Below, one piece after another: positions 11,201 through 23,187 of a DNA stretch of 64,000 nt (its first letter is position 1; each line of letters starts with the position of its first letter). The translations under genes were made by a program, and so were the position numbers. Location of the stretch: positions 496,001 through 560,000 of the forward strand of contig JAWWNJ010000009.1 of assembly GCA_037176885.1 (NCBI GenBank), read 5' to 3'. Below the pieces are notes generated by a model, which was given only the letters and a program-made list of their open reading frames with translations, was not told where the DNA came from and ran no database searches. The stretch comes from Favolaschia claudopus (lineage: Eukaryota > Basidiomycota > Agaricomycetes > Agaricales > Mycenaceae).

Positions 11201-12928
11201 TCGATCAAACCGTCGCCGAATTTGCCATGCAAAACACTCACTGTAGATACCTGAAAGTCGAAATCAGTTGTGAGAATTTTGTAGAGATCACCGAGCGCAC
11301 TGAGTATTGTGGCTGTTTGAGCGCTTGAGAGCTCGTTAGAGATATGTACGAACGGTCAATCTAGCATAGAAGAAACACTTGCTAATTTTCTTTGTAGAAT
11401 ACATTTTCTGTAAAATATCTGAGCAGACATTGAAGCATGGGACACAGTCGACCTACCGAAATCAGCATTTGTTAAGCCGGGGTTGATGCCTTGTGTTCAT
11501 ACGTGAGCGAAGGCCAAGTTAACGATTATTCGATGTGTACTGACTGTATTTTTCATAACCAGTGCCGCCAAATGGCGCTCCTCCCCAGTTGAGCAGAAAC
11601 CCCCCACCAAACTACGAGGAGAGTGTGTCTAGGTAGCGAACGGTGGCCGATCGGAAGCTATTTACCTCTGCCAGGCAGAGCGGGTTTGAAGGCGCGACTG
11701 CCTTGTGGTTTGAATAGTAGACAGATTGAACCTGAGCCCAACTATTTGCACCCTGCGGGTACGAGTCGCCACTGGATCAGAAGATCGTTGAGTTCTTGAT
11801 CTCTCGAATACAGAGACTCCGTACCAATATATATTGACACGGCCAGTTCCTGGCAAGTCGGGAGAAAAATTGCTGCAAGTCGTCTGTCATTCAAATCCGA
11901 TCCCATAGCGGGTTCGAGACAAACCCTGCTTGACCAGCGTGCTGGTCATTGTGAGTGATAGCTGCCAGACTCTGTAAATGTACCAGACAGTACGCAAAAC
12001 ATTTTCTACGCACGCACGACCACCCCATTGGCTCGATAGGTATCGATTACAGCTTGCATGTATGGGCTTTGGGTGGTTCCAGCGCTGAATTCATTCTGAT
12101 TTTAAATTCGCTTAGGCATCAGTACGACGTCAAGGCCTCATTTACCTCTGCTTGAACAAGTATAACTGTGAAAGAGGTAAGACAGGCCAATAGCATAATT
12201 CGAAGCAGCTACTTGGCCCTCCATTGGTGATCTGGTTTCTTGCAATGATTTTGGAGATAGCCGTCATATACGGCGTCCAGGCTTGAAAATTGGGTAGCTT
12301 GGTCGATAACAGGCCAATATGACCAACCTGCAGTATAATTGGGATTATTCGTGCGCAGAGAGCCTGCTATGTTTCCGACCCAGCCCGGGAATCCACCCCC
12401 TGTCGTTTCCGCATCTATGAACCACCACGTAAATAACTTGGACGAAGAAAAAAATCCAATCAACTTACTGATGTATGGGCCAGGACGCGCGATCATCCAA
12501 AGACCGGCTTTTTTCCCTTCTTGAATGAATCTTTCGATGTCGCGGTATGTGCCTTCGGCGAAGTCCCCTGTCAAAGAGGATGAGAATTCGCCCCATCCAA
12601 ACGACGTTGAACACGACGTGCCATTCCCGCCGTTGGTGTCCGGCGTAGGATAGTGCAGGGCCCAATTCACGTAGAACGATACCGTATTGAAGCCATTTGC
12701 CTTTACTTTTTGCAAGATGTCGGCCCAGATATCAGGATTGCCTGGAACTCGCCACGGATGGACTTCTGCTGACAGAATGAACACCCGCTGGCCTTGAATG
12801 AACAGAGAACTGGGATCCCAAGTAACATCGTTCGTCAATCCGGTAGAATTCCGGCGATGAACTAAAGCATGAGCTGCGAGACAACTTGAAATGGCGGCCA
12901 CAACGATGAATAGCAGTCGTGCCAACAT
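8275..12928 (-). CDS. Secreted GH35 beta-galactosidase
   Basis: This is a large extracellular glycoside hydrolase of family 35, releasing terminal beta-galactose from plant polysaccharides. The start ATG (12926-12928) opens a signal peptide (MLARLLFIVVAAISSCLA). Next comes the catalytic barrel, with HPWRVPGNPDIWADILQKVK, ARPGPYI, GGGFPGWVGN, then TNGGPIILVQAE/NEF holding the acid/base glutamate. GVVVPITHND, GDSYPQGANSW and LCLAE/FGGGFLLNWGGAPFGG follow, the last with the nucleophile glutamate. Several motifs cross introns and become continuous only after splicing. The beta-sandwich domains follow, including GFAGGYSAWLNGVFLGSSQG near 9.4 kb, and the last exon ends EPATFFEPM. About 20 short introns make internal junctions partly uncertain. 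It diverges from VPS25. Confidence 0.9.
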
Positions 12929-13258
12929 GGCGCGAGATTGAATTCAAGCAGGAATACAGACAGCGTCGCGATATATATGCGGCCTGGTCGTCATTGGACC
13001 ATACGTGGGAGACAGCTGACGCCAACGGTGTCCTCGACGGTCCGGACAAGAACTTGATTCTAAAGCCTGAGAAGGTCGACGAGGGAACGAGGGTCAACGT
13101 CGCATCAATTAGCAAGCGTCAATTGATTGCCCTAATTAGGCTCTGTTCTTGCACTCATCTCTCGTCTATATCTCGCGTCTTCCGCGTTCCAACACGCTCA
13201 CAAAGACCCTTAGCCCTATAAATGTCCTTCTCCCCGTTAGCAACACCAACGGGCAAGT
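12929..13258. promoter_or_regulatory. Divergent promoter region between GH35 and VPS25
   Basis: About 330 bp between two outward-facing start codons, so it must carry both promoters. No specific operator was recognised. Confidence 0.5.
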
Positions 13259-14011
13259 ATGGATCGTTCTGCAGCACTCAGTATTAAATGTCGTCTAGGA
13301 TTTCTATTGCCTTCGGTCCACTCAGCGCCGCCATTTTTTACGTCGGTGCTTTGCTCAATGCCTCGCTATATCCCAATTCGAGCTGTCCTTTTTATCAGGC
13401 AGCAACCTCATCCCGGAACGAATGCAACAGTACAGGATCATTGGATCACCCTCATCCTCGGATACGCACGACATCGAAAGCTATTCGTGTTACGCGTGGA
13501 GGATGCAGAAGCGACAGACAGTGAATGGTTAGAGGTGTTCCGAAATGAACGTATAAACCGTGCGTCTGCGATGAGTGTCGTGTAATGCCTTTTCCCGGAC
13601 TCGTCTCATCGATCCAGGCAAACTACTGCCTTCCTATCTGTTCTCAATCCTCGCGACGATGGTATCCAAGAATGTGGCAATATATGAACCCCCAGGTCAA
13701 ACCCGTTCTGTTCTTCTGTACTGGCGACTGCCCGAGGAATGGGCAGAAGTTCTACATCAATGGGTATGCTCATGGCATGACGCAACTCTCTTTTTGTAGC
13801 TAAACGTCCACAGGCAATATCCACAGGGCAGCTGAACACGATACTAACATTTTACGAGATTACAGATCCACCTATACCCTCTCCTCTATCTAATATCCCA
13901 GTCACCTTACTGCGGAAAGCCATCGCTATACTGGCCAAGACTGGGCGATCGCAATTAATAACCATTGCGGATGGTGAAGGTGTTAGATTATTCCAGGGCA
14001 CTGGAAAATGA
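13259..14011 (+). CDS. VPS25: ESCRT-II subunit VPS25
   Basis: Vps25 is the winged-helix ESCRT-II subunit that recruits ESCRT-III in endosomal sorting of ubiquitinated cargo. Exons are 13259-13341, 13399-13559, 13618-13763 and 13814-14011, and all three junctions restore family sequence. Readable landmarks are FLLPSVHSAPPFF with the PPFF-type N-terminal motif, QQPHPGTNATVQDHW, FVLRVEDAE, FRNERINRKLLPSYL, QTRSVLLYWRLPEEWAEVL, TGQLNTILTFYEITDPPIP and the C-terminal KTGRSQLITIADGEGVRLF. Length (about 195 residues) fits the family. The first ten residues are the least certain part. It is convergent with the Prp24/SART3-like gene, 115 bp away. Confidence 0.93.
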
Positions 14012-14126
14012 CTATTGGCGCACTATCTGTGTATGTATTGAATGTATTTTTGTGGCACCACTGTAGACTAGATCAAATATAATGGCGATGTACAAGACAC
14101 TCAGGCATGAATTCAAAGCAGACAAC

Positions 14127-17100
14127 TCAACCAAGCATCTTCCTGAAGTCATCCTGGCCTTTACCCTTGGCGGGGGCAGGAGGTGGGTTCTGAGATCCGC
14201 TCGCTACTGCAGCAGGATTTCCCAGTGCAGAGGAACGTGTGACAGGCTTGCGGTGCCCCAATCCAGCCCGAGGCTTAGCTGCGCGTGGCACGAAGGCACC
14301 CTCGCTTTTGAGAGCCGCTTTATCCGTACTTTCTTCGGACAGCTTCAACGTATTGCCGTTGAACACCACAGGTTTGGTCTGTAGCAGCAGCTTGCTCGCT
14401 TCCTAATGCATTGTTCAAAATCAAGTCACATCGAGCGAGAAGGGGACTAACTGCAGCATTCTCCAGCTCAACCACTGCCTCTTTCACGTCGGCGAAAACC
14501 TCGACGCGCTTGACTTTCGCAATCTTCTCCATCGCTTGCTGAAGCAAGCCCTCCTGCGTTCCGTCGGGGAGATTGCGAACGCGAACGGAGCGACTCCGTG
14601 CATCGTCTTTACGGCCAAGTCCACTCTCCGTCTCGACATTCCTGCAGAATGTTTTCTATAAGCTCCTGGTATTTGAAAGCAGTGGACCCACTTTTTCGAG
14701 CGTCGGGAGTCTGCTAAAGTGACTGCGATGCGGCGTTTCTTCAGCTCTTGATTGTTGGCTTCTAGGGCAGCTTGCGCGGATTTCTGGATCAACGTCAGCA
14801 TCCTACCGAGAATAAAGGTGAAGCGGCGCACCTCATCCTCGAATTCAACAAATGCGAAGCCTTTGGAATGGTTGTCTTTATCCAACGCCATCCGCACCCC
14901 TTTGAGGCTCCCATACTTGGGGCACAATGATCAACCATCAAGAGGAATGCTAGTCGTAGGACTCACAGGCTTAAAAAGCTTCTCCAGGTCCTCCTTGGTT
15001 GTGAATTTACTCAACCCGGCAACATAAAGCTCTCGTTCGTCGGCATCTTGATCTGTCCGTTCCTTCTTGCGCTCCGGGTTCGAAATAAAGACGTTCATGG
15101 CGATCCCCGGCTCCAGTTCACGTCCGTGTAGCTCCAAAGCATTCTGAGCGGAAGTCTACGAAAGCATACATCAATGGGTGGGCCAGGACAATGATGAGAT
15201 GTTACACCTACTGGGGAGGTGAATTGGATGTAACAGAATCGTCGTGTGCTCTTGTACTTCTTACTCGGCCAACGCACATCAAACAAGACGCCGTACTGTG
15301 ACCATATTAAAACAAAGCGCCTGAACGATTAGTAACACTTACTCGTCCGAAGAGTTCGCGCACGGTCTTGTCGTCGGCACTTTCGGGGAAGTTGGTAACA
15401 TACAATGTGGATTTCCATGCTAGATGAACGGCAACTTCTTGCTCTCGTATCCGTTTCTTGTCTTTCGTAAGCGCGGCGGGGACGCTATCCTGTTGCAAAC
15501 AGTGAGAAGAGGGCTTTGTGGAACAACACAACGGCGATACCCGTTCAAAGAATTCCACAGTTGCTACAATAGCACCGGTCAACTCTGTTATCTTCACTTC
15601 GCGTACTTTTCCGCACTACAAAATAATCAGTTCGTGGGTGCGGCTATCGCATCAAGTCCGTGGCATACGTCTTTGAAGAGGGCGTTCAACTCCTCCTCCG
15701 TGACACCAGTCGGTAGATCTGCAACGAAAACAGTACTGTTCTCTCGATCCCTGAAACAGAGGTCAGTCTCAAGCGTGACACATTCCTTAGTCAATTACCT
15801 CTTGAGCGTTGTAGGTTTCGAGTCTTATCAGCGAACAAATTAGAGTTGCAGTCACAAGAGAGAAAAAAGAACATGCCGATTCTTGCCTTCTTGTGCCCTT
15901 CCTCCGATGCTGTGTCTTCCGCTGCTCGCTTAGTTCCACGAGGGCGAGGTTCCGAATCGACGTCCATGGGATCCGCAGCACTCGTTTGTGGCACGGGAGC
16001 TTCAGCAACAGGGATGGATGCCATCTGCTCCGCCGCATATTGTGCCGATTGTTTTTCCGCGGCCTGCGGAAACAAAAAAGTGAGTTGAGAACAAGCCGAT
16101 ATTATGTCCGACTTTTACCTTTGCGCGCCGCGTACTTACAACAAATTGGGCTTTCTCTAATTTGTCGCCGCAAGCCTCGATCTGTTCCACCGTCCCGTGC
16201 AAATGTTCGAATGCCAACCAAGCCTCCCAGATCGCCTCCGGCCAATCCAAATTTTTCAGATGCAAGTCGACAAAGGTTTTCCGAGCCTTGTCGTGCCGAT
16301 CGTATTTTCTGGGTGTAAGCTCAGTTATCCGGCCGTGGTTGCGTTTGAGCAAAAAAAAACATACATCAGTGCATCGGTGTAGCAGATCCAAGTGTTATAG
16401 CTGGTTTTATAGTGCTTCGCCGCAGCACTCCAGACTTCGATGACGCTGTCCGCCATGTTCGCGGCGTTATACTATTCTCTTAGTAGAGTTCGTAGCAAAT
16501 ATGGGAACGAGACGCTCACAATCGAAGTCAGGTATTTCTCCAAACGGAGGCGGGGATCGCCAGTTGGGGAGGCTGGAGCATAATGAGTGGAGAGAGTGCC
16601 GATATACAGTGAGACATACCTTTTCGCACCAAGTCAAGGCCCGCCTCCAACATCGCGACCATCGTGATAAAACGGTCCTCGTCTGTTTGTTATTGTTGAT
16701 ACAAAATCCCGGCTTTCAGTTGTTGAATGCGCACGCACCTCCTTCAGTGGCTTCGAATTGTCGTTTGTCATAGCCTGCGCGAGCCAAAAGGACGGGAACA
16801 AGCTGCTCGACATCCGACTGGAGTAGATTTGTACTGAGCGCTTTGTCATAGATTTCTGATTACAGTTAGACGTCGCAGAACGTTGGGAAAGAGGATTAGA
16901 CGCACCGGAAATGCTTGGAACTGACGCTTCGTCTTGGCCTTCCGCCCGTTCCTGAATATGTTCAGTGGAGGGGCGTGGAGGCAAGAAAGAAACGTCTCAC
17001 AAGACAGCGTATATACCGTGCCCATACTTCTCCTGACCCTGGTACACTGCGCACTGCGCGTTGCAATATCTCCAATTCGCCCAGAAGGCCAGCGTTCAGA

Positions 17101-18279
17101 GTACGCTGCCAAACAATCAAGGGAAGAAGAGAGAGAGATGAGTCGATTTATACGCACTGCAGTATCACAGTAACCAGCCCAAAATACGCGGAGAGCTTCT
17201 TCTGCGCCTTGCTCGCCAGAGAATCGCCGTTTGGCAGCATCAGCAATAGCACGTTCATATAATGTGCTGATGATAGGATAGCTAGGATTCTTAGCGCGTC
17301 GTTCGGAGGCTATGTACAGAGCGAATGTATCGGGGGTGGCAGATTGCAGAGACGTTTCCCATGTCTCGCGACGTTGGAAAACTTTTGCTGCTTGGCCACG
17401 AATTTTTGACGCCTTGATTAGGAGTGATTCATAATCGTCATTGGGTCTATAGTTGGTCGTGAACGTTGAGTAGGCTTGCGCAGTATCTTCCGAGGCTGTG
17501 GCACGCTGAGCATATGTGAATCTATCGCTTGACTGGGTTACTTACTGGCATGGGGTTGACCCAGTCGAGCTAGAAAGAGTTCTTCCACCCTTACAATAGC
17601 CTGCGGCCTACAAAATTCATTAACAATTAACAGAAGAAGTTCACTGGTGGGAAGAACACGCACCGCTCTTCCTCTGATACGGTCGAGAGCGTCTGAAGTT
17701 CCCAGTCGCGTAGCTGGTCCCATAACAGGTGACTCTACACAGATGTTCAATTTCAAAGTCGCAATATAGATCGAACCTTACCTGAGTCATATGCCAGATA
17801 CCTTTGCTGACTATCTCTTCCAGGGCCTGGCGCGTCCAGTCGGCGGAGAAGAGTTCTCCCAACTCCTGTGGCTTCTCCGTTTCTGCATATTGTTCACAAC
17901 GCGAGATAATAAATTCTGCGTGCTGTTTGAGCAAAGGAATGGCTATAGTTTGTTCAGTACACCGGTTGGACTGCAGCAAAATTTGCATACAAAAGTAGTC
18001 CTCTTCGGCACGTCTGTACAAAGCCAAAAGTTCTTCAACACCGTTGGCGGTATTGACGTGCACCGCGTTTTCTTTCGCTTGAATGAGGGCTAGCCAGAGG
18101 TCTTCTCCTACGGCGTAGAAGGAAGACATCATCTCCATAGCTGCCAGAGCATCTGGCTGGAGACCTTCCAGAGACTGTGTTAGGCGTATGTGCGCAGCAT
18201 GTAGCGAAAGGTCGAAGGGTTTCGTTTCGAGCTGGGTCAGAATGTTACTGAGCGCGTCGAGACTCTGTGATTCTTCCAT
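14127..18279 (-). CDS. U4/U6 snRNP assembly factor, Prp24/SART3 type (HAT repeats, RRMs, Lsm-interaction tail)
   Basis: This multi-exon gene encodes a nuclear factor that anneals and recycles U4/U6 snRNAs. The N-terminal half (about 18.28-16.0 kb) is helical with HAT-like aromatic spacing, for example SYNTWICYTDALI and WPEAIWEAWLAFEHLHG. A nuclear-localisation-like segment (PRGTKRAAED ... GHKKARIG) follows. Four RNA-recognition motifs come next, beginning near TVFVADLPTGVTEEEL (15.7 kb), STLYVTNFPESADDKTV (15.4 kb), RELYVAGLSKFTTKEDL (15.0 kb) and RSVRVRNLPDGT (14.6 kb). The third holds the RNP1 motif KGFAFVEF. The last residues, KGQDDFRKMLG, match the short Lsm-binding motif of this family. 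The combination is SART3-like, with HAT repeats that budding-yeast Prp24 lacks. The ATG at 18279 is chosen because the upstream in-frame sequence lacks coding character. Confidence 0.88.
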
Positions 18280-18740
18280 GAAACAACAATTGCCGTGCCG
18301 TGGCGGAAGAGGTCCAAGCCTCAGAACACCGAAGTCAAGAAACAAGCTTGGCCCGAATAGGAAGGCGCCATATAACCTTTTGGCTCTTTCCAACCACTCA
18401 GCGACTACAGAAGATGCTCGGCGTAACGCTCAGCTCAGGCTACTCGCACACCGAGGCAACTTCAACCCAATATTCCAGCTGTCCGAAGAGCAAGTATCTC
18501 ACATTCGCCAGCACTTGACTCGAGCTCTCCATTCTCGGCGGACGGCGTAGGCTTCTCGCCGCTCTTCCGGATCCAATTTGCTTTTTGTTGTCGACGCTGT
18601 AGACGTGAACATGTCTCATATGGCTATCCGGGGCTCAAATAAAGCAATCTCCTCCGAGTCCATTGTGATTCCTTTGTTGTTTGCTACATAACGAGGTATG
18701 GAAGCCATTGGCGGTGCTACTCTGCTCTCGAATCTGTACC
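18280..18740. promoter_or_regulatory. Divergent promoter region
   Basis: About 460 bp between outward-facing start codons of the Prp24/SART3-like gene and the F-box gene. Nothing else recognised. Confidence 0.45.
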
Positions 18741-20002
18741 ATGTCCTCCAGGTCGCGTCTGGGGAGAACGATTCGCTCGTTTACTACCAAATGGAACTCC
18801 ATGTAGGTCCTTGCCTTGCTCTTTGCTGAGGATTGTTAATTTATTAACGATTATGTTAGCTTTCCACCGAAGGCCGACGCGTATTCGCCCTACGGCCAAC
18901 CATGGAATACTGACCGGTCGCGTCGATGGTACCGACCCATTCGCATTCATTTCATCCACCGACTTCCCATCGAAATTGTCGCCCGCATCTTCGTCCTTGG
19001 AGCCGAGGACGATGACATGCTGCCCGTGCACGGTATGCTCTCAGGCTGCTTTAATTTCCGACTATTCATCGTGAACTCTCATCGACAGTCTCTCATGTCT
19101 GCAGGAAGTGGAGGGCCATTGCGCTTCATACCCCGTCTCTGTGGCGGCGAATCTCCCTCACTCCCAATGAGCAGATGTGGAGGGAGCGGATTCATCGTGC
19201 AAAAGCGTGTTCTCTGGACGTTCAGCTGGTTCCGTGGCGTAGTACCTCGTCGGGTGAAGTTGTAGCTCAGCGGCTTGATGGTCACACCGTTCAAACGTGC
19301 ATGCATGTCGTGTCGCCGTTCATGCGGAGAATCCGCTCTCTGCTGATTGTGCTCAATGCCTATGAACCCTTGCTTGCAAACGCCGCTCTTTCGGGGTGTT
19401 GTTTAAGGAAGCGAGGGAGGGCTTTACTACTGGAAGAGCTCACGTTGGTCTATCGGGCGAACGACGACACGAAAGAGTTCTGCTTGTTTTCTGGTTACTC
19501 GCCCAGACTTCGCCGCCTCACGGTCGATGGATTGCGGCTAACGTGGCTCCCTTCCTTGTTTCAAAACCTGACTTATCTTGACTACACCCATCACGGTTTT
19601 TCTGTGGGCGATGAAGCAGTGGCTGAGCTACTGTCGATGCTGAGGATATGCACGGGCCTGCGCCAACTGCGGATTTTGTTTCCACGAAAGTATTCGGCTC
19701 GTCCTTCGCTTGGGTTTTCTCCGAATCTGCAACGCGTAACATTGCCATATCTGTCGCAGCTGCATTTACGCGTCGAGACTCGCGATATACCCCCAGAACT
19801 CGCTCGCCTAGTCGCTTTTCTTTCAACCCCCGCCCTAGCATGCCTTTATCTGCTTGACCTTGGGAGACGGACCGCCACCTTTCGAAGTTTACGCAGTTTC
19901 ATGCTGAACTATCCCAGGATCCCATCTCTCCATACGCTCTACGTGGAATATGGGTTTGACTCCAGCCTCCTTCACCATCGACGCGGAAAGTTCGGTCGGT
20001 AA
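18741..20002 (+). CDS. F-box protein
   Basis: The protein starts at ATG 18741 with exons 18741-18802, 18860-19032 and 19089-20002. An upstream ATG at 18698 does not keep the frame across intron 1, whereas 18741 does. An F-box core is visible: [20 protein letters not shown], then [19 protein letters not shown], the pattern common in the expanded agaricomycete F-box families. The remaining 270 residues are leucine-rich and irregularly repetitive ([21 protein letters not shown]), as expected for a substrate-binding LRR-like domain. F-box proteins connect substrates to SCF ubiquitin ligases through Skp1; no substrate can be inferred. Its stop lies only 89 bp before the next start codon on the same strand. 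Confidence 0.8.
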
Positions 20003-20091
20003 CCGTTCCGTGTCGGATCGCGGCCCGTTTCTCCGGACAGGGGCCGGTAGGACGGAGCGCGTGGACCAGCGCTCTTCCAATCCTTTCCTCC

Positions 20092-21297
20092 ATGTCTTCG
20101 CATCCCTCCAGTTTGCAGAGTCTGTACGACTTGTCTGGGCTAATCGCGCTCGTGACGGGGGGAGGTACCGGAATAGGTTTGATGATCTCTACGGGTCTGG
20201 CTGCGAATGGCGCGAAGGTCTACATCACTGGGCGGCGAAAAGATGTGTTGGACAAAGTGGTGGCTGCTAGGGATAAGACGAAGGGTGAAATGATAGCGTT
20301 CGTGGTGACTTGAACCTTTCGAAGATATGACTAAATGATTTCGAAATCAGTGTACAAATGGGTGCGTGGTGGTTCGCTCCCAAAGCTCGAGCTCAATGCC
20401 ATACCGCGCTGCAGATGTGACCGACCGCGAGAGCATTCAAGAAGTCAAGAAGTTCATTGAACAGAAAGAGGGAAAGTTGCATATCTTGGTCAACAAGTGT
20501 GTCGACCGTTCCTCTTCACAAATTCTATCTTGACTGGGTGAAAGTGCAGGCCAAGTCGGCCCAACTTCTCCATTCCTCGGCAATCCCTCTGCCCCAGAGC
20601 TGAAAGACGCCGAAACATTAGGTCAAGCTCTGTTTAACAATGAAACCCCCAGCGGATGGTCCGATCTGTATACCATCAACACCTTCTCGATATTCTTCGT
20701 CACAACCGCTTTCCTTGGATTACTGGACAAGGGAACCCGCGACTCGCAGATTCCCGGCTTCACTTCCAGCGTGATCAACATAACGAGCATCTCCGGTCTG
20801 ATTAGGCTCGCACAAGAACACGTAGGTTTTTTTCATCGAGCTCAAGTAACTTTCTCTTAGCGTTGCGTAGTTTGCATACAACAGCTCCAAAGCCGCAGCA
20901 TCGCACCTCACTAAGATGATGGCCACCGAATTCGCGCTCAAAGGCGTTCGCGTGCGCGTCAATGCCATTGCGCCGGGGGTGTACGCGTCTGAGATGACCC
21001 ACGACGAAATACCGCCAGAACAAGTGAACAAGGTCGGCAAAGGTGTTATGCCAGTGCCTGCCGAACGGTCTGGGACGTACGTATCTTGATTCCCTCACCA
21101 ATAGACCTTGGCTTAGCGTTCAATCATCCATAAAGTGCTCAAGAAATTGCTGGAACGGTCATATACCTCGCTAGTCCCGCGGGGTGCTATACTAATGGCC
21201 AGGTCGGGTTTTTATTCGAGCTAATACCTGTGGCTAATGTTTGTCGCAGGAAATTGTGGTGGATGGAGGCTATGTCACTGTGAACCCCTCTACATAG
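20092..21297 (+). CDS. Short-chain dehydrogenase/reductase
   Basis: A classical SDR with a Rossmann fold, using NAD(P)H to reduce or oxidise a carbonyl or alcohol; the substrate is unknown. The cofactor motif TGGGTGIG lies near the N-terminus ([15 protein letters not shown]), followed by [24 protein letters not shown] and the NNAG motif ([15 protein letters not shown]) appear once an intron is removed at [17 protein letters not shown] supplies the catalytic serine region. An intron ending GCGTAG brings in FAYNSSKAA, the YxxxK catalytic pair. The tail reads [17 protein letters not shown] and [15 protein letters not shown]. It has about five introns. The junction just after GEMIA was not fully resolved. 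The gene looks complete. Confidence 0.88.
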
Positions 21298-21689
21298 TTG
21301 CTTGGAATCTTGTATTTGATCAGCATGAATTTAACGAATCATAGCGCATAGCTGAATACTAAACACTGTACCAGTCTAGCCATAGTTCATTGAGACCTGA
21401 AGCTTGAGATTTGCTTGAGATGGGAAAGGATGACTAAGCAAACCACAACCCTGCTTCAAACCTCCCAGTCTCGTCACTCGATTTTGCCTTCTTCGACCAA
21501 TCTTCGACTGGTTTCTACTGTGCTGCACGAGTGGTTGTCTTGAGGAACAGTGGCTTCTTATCAAGCGTTCGTTATATAGCTCGGAGTAGCATTCCGACCG
21601 GTTTCTTTCAGTCGATTGTCTTTCGGCGAGCCTCAGAATTGTCTCTGAGCCTCATAAATCGTCACTTGGCTCAGAAGTACATCTTGAAC
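21298..21689. other. Intergenic region
   Basis: Promoter of the third 2H phosphoesterase gene. The upstream frame from 21531 is open but starts at a non-ATG codon and shows no family similarity. Confidence 0.45.
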
Positions 21690-22565
21690 ATGGGACTTCG
21701 TCGCAATGTGACGGCGGGAATAGCGCTGGTGCTGTTGTTGTCTTTTGTCTCCAAGTTTTCGCAATTTCGAACCCCGACTTTTGACGCGTCTAAGACTACG
21801 CCTCACCCTTCTGTCGACCTCGTTCGCTATCCATCCGGAATCCCGCACAAATTTGACTCCCAGGGCAACATACAGCCATTTCGAGGCAACACTATCATTG
21901 CATTCCTCTATAGGTTTTCCCAGGCCCGATTTCACCAACAACTCGTGGACTTATATGTGAAGCTCGACGCCAGTCATATGAATAATTACCTTTATGTCCT
22001 CCTCCCGCCGAGTACCTGGCATGTCACCTTTTTCGAGGGCGTTTACGACAAAATTCGCGAGCCCGGTCGATGGCCAGACGATTTGTCCATTGATGCGACG
22101 ATGCAGGAGTGTAATTCCTTGTACACGAACAAGCTCTCATCCTTCGACCTGCAAACCGACCCCCCTTATCACTTCACTTTCACAAATTTCGCAACCCTGA
22201 ACAGATCTGGTATTAGTCTGCATCTCGAGCCCTCTGCGGAAGACAATGTAAAGCTCAGGAGCCTTAGAGATCGCCTGTCGACACTCCTGCATATACGAGC
22301 AAAAGACCACGACAAATACGAGTTCCATCTTACTTTGGCGTATATGCTGAGGTATCTTACTGCGGAGCAGCAACAAGAACTGGAGAATCTTTTAGCTTCT
22401 TCTCTCCAGGCGATACCAAAGGAGTTGAAGCTTCACGCGCCAGAATTCTGTACGTTCGAGGATATTACCACCTTTCGGCAGGTCTTGCATTTGCGAACCC
22501 CACCGTCAGTATCCGTCTTTTCTCTATATATACATGCTGACTGAGCAGTTCTCAGAGCACTTTAA
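21690..22565 (+). CDS. 2H phosphoesterase family protein (DUF1868 type), membrane-anchored, third copy
   Basis: The ATG at 21690 starts directly before a hydrophobic anchor (AGIALVLLLSFVSKF, about residues 9-23), as in the minus-strand paralogue at 4182-3367. The shared core follows: GIPHKFDSQGNIQPFRGNT, the 2H motifs WHVTFFEG and FHLTLAY, GRWPDDLSIDA, KLSSFDLQTDPPY, and HAPEFCTFEDITTF near the end. Both histidine motifs are intact, so activity is plausible; the substrate is unknown. A likely last intron (22505-22555, GTCAGT with branch-like CTGAC) would give a C-terminus LRTPPAL. Without it the frame would run to 22544. This copy is 17 kb from the convergent pair. Confidence 0.82.
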
Positions 22566-23187
22566 CCCAGTCACCTCTTGACCTAGTCCAGCGCATCTGT
22601 CTATACGTGATTCCGAACGGCTATCTTCCACTGGCACGGTAAAGCAGTCCAGCGCTCCGGGACACATTTGCAGCAATTTCTGATTTTACATTGCCTGAAC
22701 TCGATGATCTATTACTGTCCACTCCTCGCGCCAGCTTCTCCCCTCTATTTTTTCGCCAAGCTTACTGGGCTGCGGAATCTGCACGCGGGCCGTCTGCCAT
22801 ATTTCTGCATCATTCCGTCTCGATCCATCGGCCAATAAACCCCGCTCCCTCACACACAAGTGTCCGTGTCCATCCAGTGTCCACGCGACTTGTCCTCGTC
22901 TTGATATCTCAATTGGGCTGCTATAATCCGCGAATATTCCAATCACCTCATCAATGTGTGTTCTGTTTTTTTCACAAATGCGAGGGGTCTGAAGAGGAGG
23001 AGAAGAACATGACCTGCTCGTGGCAATATGGATCCACGGAAACTGTAGGGTAGCATTGTTGCCGAGGATAATTTAAAAATATATTTTTTTCCGTGTGCGT
23101 CGAAACTATAGTCACATTGAGTACGTCATGGTCGCCTTTTTTGGCAGGCGGTCACAGCCGCCCTTCTGTTGCTCTCGTCCTGCTCTC
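22566..23187. other. Intergenic region, promoter of the Kre6/Skn1-like gene
   Basis: No coding frame with family features. An AT-rich run (ATATTTTTTTCC) lies near 23080, about 100 bp before the next ATG. Nothing else recognised. Confidence 0.5.

Noticed and set aside
11850..12150. In-frame stops disabling the GH35 gene
   Set aside because: Short introns (for example donor GTCAAG with acceptor GCCAG) restore PITHNDQHAGTGRVNIY and later motifs, so the gene appears intact.
18698..18802. Start of the F-box gene at ATG 18698
   Set aside because: The phase across the first intron does not match the F-box frame; ATG 18741 does.
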